Shown piece after piece: positions 23,717 to 37,200 of a stretch of 64,000 bases of DNA (position 1 is its first letter; the number at the start of each line of letters is the position of its first letter). Below the pieces are notes generated by a model. It was not told the origin of the DNA, made no database searches, and saw only the letters and a program-made list of their open reading frames with translations. This DNA is from Lepidurus packardi (lineage: Eukaryota; Arthropoda; Branchiopoda; Notostraca; Triopsidae): contig JAKZAN010000002.1 in the NCBI GenBank assembly GCA_023053545.1, positions 11,466,790 to 11,530,789 of the forward strand. The letters run 5' to 3'. The translations under genes and the position numbers were made by a program.

Positions 23717-26700
23717 GCAGAATATTTTTTTGCTTTCTTTTGTAATATGGATGGGTCTTGATATTGTTGCACGTGTTGATTGGTTGATGGTCAGTTGGTC
23801 ACTATAGTTTCTCGGTTTGTTTGTAAAAGTGTTCTTAAAATAATCAGTTTTTAATCAATTTTCTAGCCTCGACTAACAAATGCGTTTCTGTCGGGAGTCT
23901 AAATAAATCTGTGTATATATCAATGAAATTTCACGGTTTAACCTTTGGAAAAGAATTTAATATAGTGATACTATTTTGTATTGCAGGCATAAGCATAATA
24001 CAGTGGAAATCCGGAAGAAAAAATTAAGCCATCGAAGTAACCTCCGCTGAGATCATGGCCGGTGTTGGAATCAGAGTCGAAAGAACGGAATTCAATGCCA
24101 GTGTTGACACTTCGCTTCGTAGCTTCGTGGAACACGATGAATTGACCCAATACTTGGTTCACCCAAAATTAAAAACTCCAATTAAGACCAAGTGAATCAC
24201 ACATTGTTCATTTTGGCTTCAAGACGTAACTAATCCGGCATGACTGGCAGTTAAGTTGCCGTCCATAGCGACCATAGGTTATTATCTGAAAAAGTGCATT
24301 GTATGTATGAGCTTTTAATACAAATCTTTAAGGAAAACACATGCCCTTTGTAATTAGTTTGAATGATTTTGGCTCACAAACAAAAATTACATAAGTATTT
24401 TGTTTATTACATTTGAAATACACACAAAGAAGTAAAATATAATAATGCAAACTTTTAGAGAATGCAAAGTTTGCCGGCATTTATGGTTTGCCAAAGTTTA
24501 TAAGCGAACCGTCTTTTTTTATAAATTGAACAAAAGATGAATCACTTCCCATTTTACTTGCACACCAGCTTAACACGAATTGTATTTATAGGAGTTTTAA
24601 CGCATTACAAATACAAGAGTATGACCGAGTGGTCTACATGCATAGCTGGAGAGCGAGAGGTCCTGCGATCGAATCCCGGTCGAGGCACTTATTTTCGTAA
24701 AAAAAAACATTAAATAGCTCCCTTTCTATGTACCTTATGCCTTTCCAGCAAGGTTCCTATACCTATATTCGAAATTGTGAAGCTTCGCCATCACGAGCTC
24801 GAATATCGGGGATAGGAAACCGAGCAGGGTGAACAGGGAAAGGGGCGAGGCTCTCAATTTTTGACGATTTTTGAAGGGGACCCCCTTGATACAGCATTAT
24901 TCCTTATGGAAAAAAGCACAGAAAACGCTTTTCCAGCTCGAAAAGGAGCCACGCCCCATTTTTTGTCCAAACCACCAATAGGATTCTTCCTTTTGTAGAG
25001 GCCACACCTCTTTCAGCGGATAGTTCGAAAAATCCCACGAAAATTTCGAAAATTTTCGTTTTTATTAAAAAAAAATATTTCTTGATTTATTTTAGACAAA
25101 TTGGCCGATAATTTGAAAATCTAAACACAATATTCAAAATTTTCGTTTTTATTCAAAAAATTATAAATCGTACAACAAACTAGATTTTGCAGAAAATGGT
25201 TTGGGTACCACACATAAGTAAATAAGGATTTCTGGGGTAACAAAACATACAATTTGCATAATTTGTGTATCTAATTTTTGGAACAACAAAGTCATGGAAG
25301 AAAAATTCCAACAGATTTAGAAAGCCGAGCGCTAGAGCAGTCTTTGGGAGGGATACATTTTTATAAGAAAAGCAAAAAAAAAATAGGAAAACAAGCTTTC
25401 CAACGCTAGTCAGTTCTCAAAAATTGTGCAATAATAATACGAAAAAGACAAAACCAAAAGCTGCTAGCCGAACATCCGGACGCGTCCAATATATCAATCC
25501 TGCCTAAATTACGACAGCTGCAGCTGGAAGGGTTCATAATTCAAACGTAATGCATAGCCATCAGTTCCACAGCCAAAATATCCATTGGTACGTGAAAGCA
25601 GCAAGGAATCTTGTTTCGGGTCGTTCAATAGTCTTCTCCTCTTTCTGTTTACCCAAACTAGAAAGCCACGAACGTTAGATAACACGTGCGCTACATACAT
25701 TAGATCTGAAATTCATATAAACATATGGCAGATTATATATTACCAAAGACATCAGTGCATTTACGGATTTGACACAAGGTCTTCCAGCGTTAAAACTGCA
25801 TAATCCAATAACTATGACCTTTTTGATTTGCTTTATTTTCCTTTTTTCTTTTCTACATAATTTATACAAGAACTGAATATATTTTCACAATAGTGCCCTA
25901 CATTCGCAGAATAACGGTTGTGTACGGCCAAAAATATTCTTGCTAAACCTCGTCGCGCCGGAGGGAAACCCGCTTTTGCTTATAGGAGGCCATATTTTGC
26001 CATAGGAGGTCCAATTCTAAATTCAGCATACAGTTGCATAATATAATTCCTTTTATGTCTACTTGTATGGTGTATAGTTCCTACCAATTCTTCCAATAAA
26101 ATAGATTTACTGTCATTTTTGCCTCCGTTGAATCTAAATAAATATGAAACAAAGCTAAATATATCCATTCGACTTGGACCCCAAAGCGTCAAAAACCAAA
26201 AGCGTCCTTCAATAACTTAAATGTCCTTGAACCGAAAAAGGGTCGAGTGCACTATCAAATTCATAAAATTCTGGGAAGTGTGTTAATTCGCTCAGTCTCC
26301 AGTTTCAGGTCCAAAGCCAGTTTGAACGAGATTACAGCTAAGCCTGGTATTAAAGGAACTTAGCCATATTTTCTCCTAGCTTTGTCGAGTTTTGATCTCT
26401 ACCACTGTACTTGATTTGCAAACCAGACAGTGAAGCTTTTCACGACGGAGTGATGCGACAGCCTTGCAATTCTTTTGAATTTTAATTCTAGATAAGACGG
26501 CTGAGGTTACAGTTTTCAAAAGAGAAAGTAAGAAGGGAAACAGTGAATTCCCAGCGATGTTTGTGATGTTGTGACTAAAAGTCCCAAACAGGTTTAGGTC
26601 CAAACTTCTCGGAAGAAGAAAACGCAAAAATTTGTGGGTCGTTTATATTGAAAGTATTTGCAAAACCCAAGAGACACACGTGCCTTAATTTGAGATGCCC

Positions 26701-26935
26701 TTCATGGTTTCAGCTAAAAAGGATCTTGAAAAGTTTGAAACAGTCTAGGCAAAAGTGAAGAGCTGGATTGGTCTAAAGGGGTTGTTGATTCTAAGTGGGT
26801 CAACACTAGTTTGGGTTGTTTACGTATAAAACACATCGGAAAGAAAACAGGTTTTCTGTGAGTTCCATATAGCTGGAGTAACGACGGAACCTCGCTTTAG
26901 TCTGTTGCGTATTGCGTGGCAGTGTTTCATCCAAG
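23717..26935. other. Intergenic region between copies B and C
   Basis: Contains an AATAAA at about 23904 that may end copy B, a tRNA-derived remnant (24614-24690), and AT-rich sequence with a repeated AAAATTTTCGTTTTTATT word (about 25044 and 25136). Short frames near 24056-24196 (+) and 25509-25700 (-) are open but match nothing I recognise and have no clear splice context. Confidence 0.5.
24614..24690 (+). repeat. tRNA-derived remnant (degenerate tRNA or SINE head)
   Basis: A box A-like TGACCGAGTGGTC is followed about 40 nt later by a box B-like CGATCGAATCC, and the T arm pairs at 4 of 5 positions. The acceptor ends do not pair, so it is not a working tRNA. An A-rich stretch starts about 12 nt after the end, which would suit a SINE or a retroposed tRNA. 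Confidence 0.4.
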
Positions 26936-29386
26936 ATGGATTCAGCTGAAGGTATACAAATTTCGTTTAGTAAATTCTATATAGTCAATTGCTGGCTATT
27001 TTTGTCTACCATTTCAAGGCAAAATCCTGAGTTCATCCATACCCGCGACACTGGAAGTGCCTCAGATACCAGTTGCCGAGTTTATACTGAGTCGGGCTGC
27101 GCGTTTTGGTGGCAACCGTGTTTGTTTGGTAAGAAAACGGAGTAACAGTTCAGAAGTTTGTTGAAAAAAACACGATGAGGTAACTGCTTGGCTAACGTGG
27201 AATTTAGTTTATGCAACTATTACGTCGGAAGTTTATTTACCTTAAACAACTAGAATAACCTTGACCGTATTGAGTCGAGAAAAAGTGAAAACTAGAAAAG
27301 TAAACAGAAACTGGAAAGCGAAAAATTTATGTTCGTTAATTTTATAGAGCAACCACTCAATAAATTATACTACACACTGTTTTAGCAATTCAGGGTTGAA
27401 TTATATAGCGAAAGAACAAAAAAGCGAGTCACAGAACAATCCACTTTCTACAGCAAATCAAAAATCAGATTTTCACAAACATAAACGTGTAGACTGCGTT
27501 TCCACTAAAATTGAAAGCCATGTATGAAGAAAATAGTTAACGAGATGCTCGCATTCTTACGCCTTGTTGCATAGGTGGATGCAGAGACAAAGCACATCAC
27601 CACATTTTATGAGCTACAAGTGGAATCTCGACTGTTTGCGGCATCTCTTCAGCAACTCTTACGCCTGCGGCCAGGCCAGAAAGTAGCCATAGTATTACCT
27701 AATTGCTTGGAGTTTCCCTTGGCTGTATTGGGTGTCACACTATGCGGAGCTATTGCAGGTTTCGTAAATCCTGCCTACAATACAAGTATGCTTACGTTCA
27801 AAATTTCTGAAATTATCTCTGGCGTTAACTTTGTCTGTATCTAAGGGGAACTTAAACATGTCGTCGGCATTATCCAGCCCGTTGTGTTGATTTGCAAGAA
27901 AGATTTTATACCGTCTATCCCAGCTTTGAAACTCCCGCCAAACCTGAAAATCGTTGTGATTAATGGGGAAGGAATAAACGAACAAGTTTTCAGCTTGGAC
28001 CATTGCTTAAAACATGCAGATTTGGACGATTTTATCAAGCCTCATATTGATTGGAAGTCTGATGTTTGTATGATGCCGTTCTCTAGCGGAACCACCGGCT
28101 TGCCGAAAGGCGTTATGCTTACCCATCGCAACATCATTACTGCACTTTATCAATACCAGTCAGCTAACCTTATTGCAGTTCGTGGACATACTTTTAATAA
28201 AACCTTCTTACATTGTCGTAGGTTCTGGGCAAAGGACAGTGTAGATGATGTCATGCTGGGCTTTCTACCGTTCTACCATCAGTACGGCTGTATGCAAACC
28301 CTTTGCAATATTGCATTTGGACCCAAGCTTGTGATTCTGCCAAAATTTACGTTTCCTGGCATGCTTCAAGCAATTCAGGATTACAAAGTATGTACAAGTT
28401 ATTCGTCTTTTATGTAGTGAGTATAGCTTCATCATTTCATTTTTCAGGTAAACAAACTACCGTTGGTCCCGCCTGTTGGTCTTCTACTGGCTAAGCATCC
28501 GTTGGTTGATCAATTCGACTTAAAATCTCTGGAACATATAGTTTGCGCCTCGGCTCCTTTAAGCTTAACCGTGATTCAACTTCTAAACCAAAGACATAAT
28601 GTCGAAGTGATCCAAGCTTATGGAATGACCGAAACAACTCTTGCAGTTTTGGTGACCCCTTCGGGGCATGTGAGAAATGGCAGTGTGGGTGTAGTGCAGC
28701 CATTCTTCGAAGTTAAAGTTGCGGATCCAGATACCGGCCATGCATTGGGGCCCAATCGAGAAGGCGAACTTTGGATGCGAGGGCCGATGATCATGAAAGG
28801 CTATCATGGTGACGCTTCAGCTACGGGGGCGCTTATTGACCCAGATGGCTGGTTACATTCGGGAGATATTGGATACTACGATGACGACGATTGCTTTTAT
28901 ATTTCTGATCGGATTAAGGAACTTATTAAGTACAAAGGAATGCAGGTCCGACAACCTTAAAGAGTTTTTTGAGTAGTTTGCACTTCACAAACTTCTTTAA
29001 AAATAGGTGGCACCGTCCGAACTGGAAGCCATCTTGCTTTCCCATCCCGAAATTTCTGACGCAGCTGTTCTTGGCATTGCTCACGAAGAGGCTGGCGAAG
29101 TGCCCAAGGCCTTTGTTGTACGGAAAGCGGGGTCGGAAATAACTGAAAAGCAAGTGCAGGAATTTATCGAAGGTAATAATTGCATGATATTGGTTTATAA
29201 ACAAGATGGCAATCTTACCGGTACAAGTTTGCGACACTAGTACCATTTGATTTTTTCCTTTTTCTAGGAGAAGTGTCACCCTACAAGAAACTTCGTGGAG
29301 GAGTAACTTTCTTAGACAGCATTCCGAAATCAGCAAGCGGGAAAATTCTTCGTCGAGAACTGAGATCTATGCAATCTAACCTATAA
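26936..29386 (+). CDS. Acyl-CoA synthetase, luciferase/4-coumarate-CoA-ligase-like, copy C
   Basis: Intact paralogue of copy B with the same eight-exon layout: 26936-26951, 27019-27128, 27575-27785, 27846-28158, 28222-28387, 28448-28945, 29007-29172, 29268-29386; 532 residues. Seven of eight exon lengths are identical to copy B; the last is one codon longer. All adenylation motifs are present: [39 protein letters not shown], and [11 protein letters not shown] with the catalytic Lys at about 519. The tail ends Ser-Asn-Leu, a weak PTS1-like peroxisomal signal that copy B lacks (inference). The donor of exon 4 (CA|GTCAGC) is non-optimal but keeps the frame. The high similarity to copy B in exons and its loss in introns point to duplication followed by selection on the protein. 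Confidence 0.94.
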
Positions 29387-31261
29387 GTAGTACCTGTTCC
29401 GCTTAGTTTACAAGGGACGTTTATATGCAGGCGTTTTATACTGTAACAGCGTATATTGATTCTGCGGAGTATATCTATTACATCCTGACATTGAATTTGA
29501 CGGTGCTTTAGACTCAGTTTTTTATTTTTGTGTACGGGGCTTGAAGCCATACCATTCTTTCAAGGCAGTAGCTCCCTAAATTTTAGTAGCCAAAATGGCG
29601 GATAACATATTTTTTGCTGTTTTTTTTATCATGAACAAGAGTTTTGATAAGAATGTAAACTTTTAGTGGATCACTCTTCTAACTAACCGATGAAATGTCC
29701 GGATTTTCCTTGGACGGATGTCAGAAGATCGTACAAGTAGTAAAACGGATCTAGTAAACCACATCTAACTTGAGTAACCACACAAGATTCACTATCACAA
29801 TACATTACCTCACATAAACACGAACGTTCCAAGCTCAATCACGGAAGTTCTTTTTATTTCGGTACGTTAGATCCTTGCTTTACGCCTTATTACGCCTTCA
29901 CCCGCAGAATCGAGCAGATCCTGTTGAGAAAGGCCTCACCCTGCGCCATGATTTCAAATCGAAGTCATCAAACTAGCAAGGATGATAACAAACGGAGCTG
30001 AGGACAACTGTACTAGACATGAAAACTAAGAAGACTGCTACTTGAGATACTATACTGGCCAACTATGCTGTAATACATGTAAAAAAAATCACTACCAGGA
30101 AACAAACGAAAAATATGGGAGACACAGGGGGCAAATAGGGGGATAATGGGTTGCATAATAATTATAAAACTTGCAGGGCTTAGGGAGCAAATTGATTTAA
30201 GAAAATAGGCGAGAAGTCAGGGTAACATAGGTGTAACGTTTTTTGACCAATGAATGAACCTTTGGATCAAATGAGCAGGAGGGCTTTTTTGCAACTATTA
30301 CGAGAAGCTAAAGACTAGTCGGCTTGTCCTGCGACGAGGTAGGCTTCATAAAAAAAAACATCTTTGAACGGAAGGCTGACGATTTTCGCTTTCGTAAAAT
30401 TTTTAAGTAAAAAACTGACAGATCCAAAAGTTTTGAACGGAAAACCAAGCCAGATCTAACCAAATTTGAAATTCGAACATTGAAATAAAATAGCGCCCTG
30501 GCGATTACAAATGCAATCAGTAATCAAAAAAACTGTCCATACAGTAGTCAATCACACGTAAACATTCACGCAATCTTGGGTTCATTCTAAAAATAGCTGT
30601 TCTTACGCTGAAGAATCTTTTCGCTTGAGTATTATAAAAAAAAATGTCCTCCGCACTCTTTCTCACGAAACGAGGTCCAGCACAGAGAGAGTGAGAAAAG
30701 GATTTAAGAACAAATTAAGACGGGCCGAAAACGATGGGGGGAGAGGGGATGGACACAGGGAAATTATCTTTGTACAAAGGTCAATCGTAGTCCTTCGCAT
30801 TCTTACGGTTATTCCAACTTTTTGCAAGGATTTTTTTTTAAATTGTGCTTTTTTAAACCACAGCCTAACGTTCCACCTTTTCACAATAATGCCTATTGAT
30901 TTCCAGCCTCCTTAGCTGCAAATTTGTGCTAGTTGCAACCTCCCTCCACGAAAATATCTTCTCGAGCTCGAATAGCTACCTATGCTCATCTCAATATACG
31001 ACTTACAAAAATGAGAAACAAAAAATCACAAGTCGATTAACAAGTTCAGATCCCACCTGAGATAAAAATAAACCCTTGCCTTCAAGTTCACTACTTAAAC
31101 GTTCCAAGACGTGTCGCGAAGAGTAGCGGCAGGTGAGATTTCAACTCCAACTTATTTGATATTCAATTGGCTACTAGTAATCTTGTAAATGTCATGTGAA
31201 AACGATGGGGATGTGTTGGTTAGACACATCAGTATGGGTAAGTATCAATTTCGACTCCGCT
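29387..31261. other. Intergenic region between copy C and the Rbfox 3' end
   Basis: Convergent gene ends face each other here. The right part presumably contains the Rbfox 3' UTR (minus strand). No further exon, RNA or repeat could be supported. Confidence 0.5.
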
Positions 31262-34200
31262 TCAGTACGGAGCAAATCGCTGGTAACTACTGCGGTAGAC
31301 TGCCGTCTAAAAAAATAAATAAATAAAATCGAATTAGCTTTTGGCTTTTTAAAGCTGAATCATATAACAATTGGCGCATAGAACAATAATAATTTCGAAA
31401 AGGAACTTAATCTAAACTTACCCCGTAGCCCGGGACTGGTCCTATGCTGTGTCCCAAGTATGGGTCTGCATACGCGGCTCGTTCGTACCTAATAAACCCA
31501 AATAAATCATTCTTACTCCAATCAATCACTCTAATAAACTGGGGAAAAACAATCCTCCCCCACGCTCTGCGTGTCATTAAGTAAAAATTCTTTGTGATTT
31601 AAACTAGGTTCTTACTTTCACTCATGAGATCTGACTTGAATGTTCTGACTACTTTACTTTGGGGATTTAGCAGGGATTAGTTAGTGTAAAGCTCAGGTTG
31701 GGACGAGTAATCAAATAAACTACTCAACGACACATGGTTCGGGGGTTTTGAAGATTGCTGTTGAATGAAAACGGCAAAAGAGTACTCACCCTGCAGGTAC
31801 AGCGGCGTAGGCCATGGCTTGCGGAGCACCGCCCGCTGCTGCGCCGTAAGCTCTCGCGGCCGCCGTTGCTGCGGCCGTGTAATTTGCAGCCGCGGCGGCA
31901 GAGCTCAAATACCCGGCCTGAAGAAGGTATTGTAGGTTGTTGGGTGATTGGTTACCAATCAAGAAGCAGGAATATTGAAATCAAAATTAAAATAGGCAGA
32001 GGGAACATGCAACAGTACACGAACACATATGATAATAACCCATGCCATGCCACGAATATGTGTGGGAGGCTAAATCGTCTAGTTGGTATAGGTGTTTACA
32101 TTCACTAGTCTTGTTCTACAAAGTACTACTACTTGTCAAACGTGCACTTGGTTAGACTCAAAGGGATGTTGTTGTTGTTGTTTTTTTAAAAAATTCAGGT
32201 TCAGACAGGTGACACTTACCATCCATTATAACCCAAAAATTGCACGATGCGACAGCAAACGTTTAGTTGCAACCAAAGGGTGCTGACTTGCAAAACTTAT
32301 TCGAATGAAACCGTAACAAAAACGTTTCAAACGGATCAAACAGTGATGTGTAAATCGCATGTCCCCGTTCAACTATAGAGAGAAAACGAGACGCAAAATG
32401 GGCTCCGACCACTCACCTGGAGTCTATAGGTATCGGCTGTTGCTTGTGCGGCCAAGAAAGGATCATAGGCTGAGTACATTCCCCTATTCGCGCAAAAAAT
32501 TAATTGTATTATTAAAATATTAGCTAATCTTTTATTAAGGCTTCCGTATACCTTAGCTAAGTATAGGCGGTTAGTATGGGAAATTTCGGAACAACTTTTT
32601 GAGATAACTAGTTAAGTTTTAAAAATATCTTAGTAAAACTATCTTTGAACGCTGTGTCAAAAAATATATGATATATGTGTCGATATATGATTTAGATTTT
32701 ATTTTAAATTTTCATAACTTGAATAAGTTTAAGTAAATCATTATGCAAATCTTTGAATCTTAAATCTTTGTTTTCCGGATTTAGTGACAAACAGGCGTAA
32801 TGTATATTAAAAATATTTTCTCAAAATATTTTTTAAAAAATATTTTCTTTAATTATATCGTTAAATTTCTGTTTCATGTTTGGTTCTAAGTTGCATAATT
32901 TTCATGATATATAACAGACGTTCTCCGTATTTTATGACGAACAGGTGTAATGTATCCCACTATCAAAACTGACACTAGTATGTCAGTTTTCGAACAATGA
33001 ATTTTTTCAAACCTAATTGATTTCCAATCCAACTACCAATTTTCAACTGAATTGACACACCTTTGTCACTCTTTTTTTCACTCTTTCCGGAGAACGTTTT
33101 GAAACTATATGACACAATGATGTAACTTTGACCTGTTGATGAAATAGAGGTATAAAATGAGTGCCATCTTTTGACAAAAAGGTCAACTACTTGAAGTACA
33201 CCATGGCCTTAAATCTGACGAGCTTTTTTCCGAGAAATCTTGCTCTGAAAGTTCGACGACTTGATTTGACCTCGTGCTACTACAGCAAACTGTAAAAAAT
33301 TGCACTTTTCAGAATCAAAATAAGCGTAGAAGCTTCGCCGGCAATTGACTAACCATTCCTTTTTTACTTTCTTAGGAGGGCCAAAACAATAACAAACATC
33401 AGTGCCATCTGTGACTGTTTCACATCAATGAGCTAAGGTATACGGTAGCCTTAAATCAATTTTTTTACGAATAGAAATAAAACGTAAAACGCATATTATT
33501 TACCCCAATCCAGCTGCAGCTAACGCGGACGGTCTAGCCAAAGCTGCTGCCGCTGCTGCAGCAGCAGCAGGATACGCTCGAACGCGAGCACCCGGTCTCT
33601 GGATGGCCACGCCTCGTAGGGCGGCTGCGGCATCCAATCCTGCTAACGCCAATTAACACAATGTCGCATGTTAGTCATTTTTTACCCACACTAGATCATT
33701 AGAATAGTATTACATACAATACACGATCAAAAGTTTGACATCGAATCCAAACTACTCATGCCATGCATAAAAAAAAGCTAGTGCGCTGAGTCGCCTAAAT
33801 CACTAGCCACGCCCACAAAGAAGTTAAGGACAGGGGGGAAAAGAGGACCCATGCTCTCTGTAGGATATCCTTTTGGGTAAACGGGCTATGTGACAAAGGG
33901 ACAGGCATCATTTTAGAATGTGTGCTAGTAGTGCCAAACACAGACACGAGTGCTAGGTAAACTGCAATGAATGCTCAAAGAAAGGTGGCAAGTGAAGGGG
34001 TGTTTTGGTTTGCTGGTGTTGGTTAATCACAGCCAGAGGATAGTAGGTAGACAGCTCAGTGCTCACCTAACGTGGTGGGAAGCGCTCCGCTCCGCGTTAG
34101 AAATACTGGCCAGGCCAACGCACACAAGTTTTGTGGTGATGGAACAAGGTTCGAAAAATGAGGACGCGGGATATGTTGGAGCAATTGGTTGAGGATTTGT

Positions 34201-37200
34201 CGTTTGTAACAAAGGCGCAAGACGGGCAAAGAAACGAAAGAAAAAGAAAATACAGAAGAAGAATTATCAGAAAAATAGGCGAGAACAGCATTTCGGGCAA
34301 AGGAATTCGCTTTTCAGCATCGTTTGGTTGCTGTTGACCCCAATCCCACAAATAACCACCGACTATATGACACAACACTTGAGCCGGGAGCTATTTACAG
34401 CATCATGTTGCAGAAAAATCCGCCAGGATCGCTGTTCCCCATGACAGCTCAATGTTTACCGTAACGATTTACTGGTTTGTTAAATCTTAAAAAGCAATAC
34501 CAGTTTTCGGCTACAGAAAATCCAAATGTACAACCGATTAGCCTAACATGCGTTAAGTTTAGTGATATCAGTGAACTAAAAGACTTCAACTAAATGTAAA
34601 CAAAACAAAACGAACGAACGAAGGTTGTTAAACGTAAATCCCATACAAGCTTGGCCAAATAATGGCTTCTGGTCATGCGCAGTGGAGATATTTTTGTAAA
34701 CTACTCGTTTTTTCAATAACAACTTGAGAAATTCAACACCATACAAAATGTTCCTAAAAGAAAAGTCAAATAATAATTACCACTGGGGACGACGGCTGAC
34801 GGTTTCTTAGACTGAACACGAGCGGTAGCATTGTTCACCTACGCAGCACCGTCCAAAGGAAATTAAAACACAATTAGCACCCATTCTCGAAAAGGATATC
34901 AGTTTGTTTGCCATGCATTAAGATTAATCTAATGTATACCCTCGCACTTAAATTTCAAGTAATTGTGTGTGTAAAAACGTGCAGTACTCTTCAAAAGAAT
35001 TGACCTCCACCCTTTGGAAATTTAGCAAATCTACCGTTATATCAACTTAAGACAGGGAAATGGGATTCATGTGATCAAGGATTTCAGTAGGTGTAGGGAT
35101 AAAGTATACACAGGAGCTTTGGGACTCTCATCTGTCCCCTTCAAACAATTGAAGTTTAACAAAGCTAAAGATTGGTCAACTTTGGCTGCGCGGTTACCAG
35201 TCACCACAAGCTATGGGTATTCTATGGAAATCCATATACAAGGCTGCATAAGAGTGTGTTCCAAATTCAAATCCAACAAACAAATCGCCCGCGTAACATA
35301 TGGTTGGTATTGTTTTGGGTAATAAACGAGACTATATGCCGTATGCAAAAGACAAAAAAAAGGAAAGCAGTAAAATCACACGAAAGCTAAAAGCTAAAAA
35401 AGAGAAGAGACTCGATAACGGATTAAACAGCCAATTCATCCAGTTTGGTTCTCTTCACTCCGCAAGTGAGTTTTTTTTATAAGGAAGAAGGTGAGAAAAA
35501 GAAAAAAGTAGTTGAACCCTAGTACGGTTCCCTAAAGACAAGAGCTTGGCGAAATGTTGTAGCAGCCAACAACCAGACTAGTATTTCTTTCTAATAAAAA
35601 AAAAGGTTAAAAAATCACCCTCCGACCCCCACAAGCTAAATTTTTTATACAATGGGATCGTTAAGGAACGCCCTAATCTGGGAAGTGGGTAATTTTGAGG
35701 TAATGGAAAGGAGGTTTGGGGGTTAAGGAAAACAGAGCGAGTAACTATTACACGGAAAAAAGTAGTTTTCGTGAGTGTGTGCTACAAGCTACAGTAACCA
35801 CAAGGCTGTGTGCGTTCGGTCGGTCAAAAAATAGTATTCGGTTGCCTTTTTCTCTCTTATTTTTATAAGAGACAGCCAATTAAAGAGAAAAAAAAACATC
35901 ATATCCAAAAAGGACCATTTCATGGCAACTTTGAGCACATCAAAAATAGGAAGTACGGGGGAGGTAATAAGGAGGATCCACATTCTCCAGAATCCCAAGG
36001 CCCAGGCCACAAAACGTTTTGCTGCCCTCAAAATCACGGAGAGGCACCAACCATGGATCAGTGTAATAATAATTTGTTGCGAGGGTTTGTGCGAACATGA
36101 GCCAAGAGGAAATAAAAAAACCAGGAAAACGCTTAGATTTCAAACAAGTTCCAAACATAGCTTCCAAAGCTTGTACCAAATAACCCACATTAAGATTAGC
36201 CATGTTAAGTTGGGTTTGGAAACGCATAAAGTCAAAAAACCGTCCGTAGTCAATTCAAAAAAAGTATTCCCGTCAAACACAGGCCACGCAAGTCCATTTC
36301 CCACATTCCCAGCGTTTTTTTAAATTGAATTTAAATACAAACACGGACTCCACGAAGCAACTAAGAAGTTCGATAAGTCCAAGAAAGTGGAACGTGTAAA
36401 TTCGGTTTTCTTTTATGAAAACGGACAAATAAGGCCATGCAGGCACAGGCTATTTTTTAAAAAAGTTTGTCGCTTTACTCAAACGTTACCCAAGAATAGA
36501 ACAAGCCTTTTCTTACTGAGGCTTACCTTACGGGCGTTTTACAAGCTACCAGTCGAAGCTCCCGTGCGAATCGCCGTGGCCTGTGTTGTTCTAACAATGA
36601 GCAAATGATTCTTTTTATCTCCCGTTGGCTCGTTTTCGTCACGGATAAAAACTTTTACTAAGATATCAACATCAACCGCTTCTTAACAACTAAAAGAATT
36701 TGGTGCCAAAAAACCTGCCATCACACACCGAACACTTCATTCGCAATCATCACAAGTCACAACAAAGAAAAAGTGGCTGGAGAAACGTAAAGTTTAACCC
36801 CACAACAGCCTGTGCAAACATTCCTGTGTAAGAGTAAGGAATTCCAGGAATGTGTGCGCAGAACGTTTTCAAATGCGTTTTTCTTTGCTCGTGACGGACC
36901 CAACTTGTAGCAATTATTGGATTTTCTTTACACATCAACAAAAAAATCGAAAAAGGAAAAAAAGTTCATGCACACCTCTATTTTGCGTCCCTCAACCACG
37001 GTGCCATGAAGCTTCTCTCGTGCGCGGTCGGCATCAGCACTACTTGCGAACGTTACAAAACCGAACCCCTGCATGCCAAGACACAAAAAAAAGAAAAAAA
37101 AAAGTAGAAACAATGATCTCTCTCGTTTCCAGCATGCGTCGGCGATCAATTTTTTGGGTCAAATGTCGACATTGCGTTGTTTGGCTTTTTGGCTTGCGTA

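Noticed and set aside
24056-24196. Forty-six-codon frame starting MAGVGIRVERTEF
   Set aside because: A competing open frame exists on the other strand, upstream sequence has stops, and no family is recognised.
24614-24690. Functional tRNA gene
   Set aside because: Box A and box B are present but the acceptor stem does not pair and the T stem has a mismatch.
25509-26192. Minus-strand frames that look like fragments of one protein
   Set aside because: I considered a TLDc or C1q-like domain but the diagnostic residues are absent; fragments do not join through credible splice sites.
22740-28960. Luciferase as the function of copies B and C
   Set aside because: The family fold is the same, but the luciferin-pocket motif is changed (HQYG) and no crustacean of this type uses beetle luciferin; acyl-CoA synthetase is the safer call.
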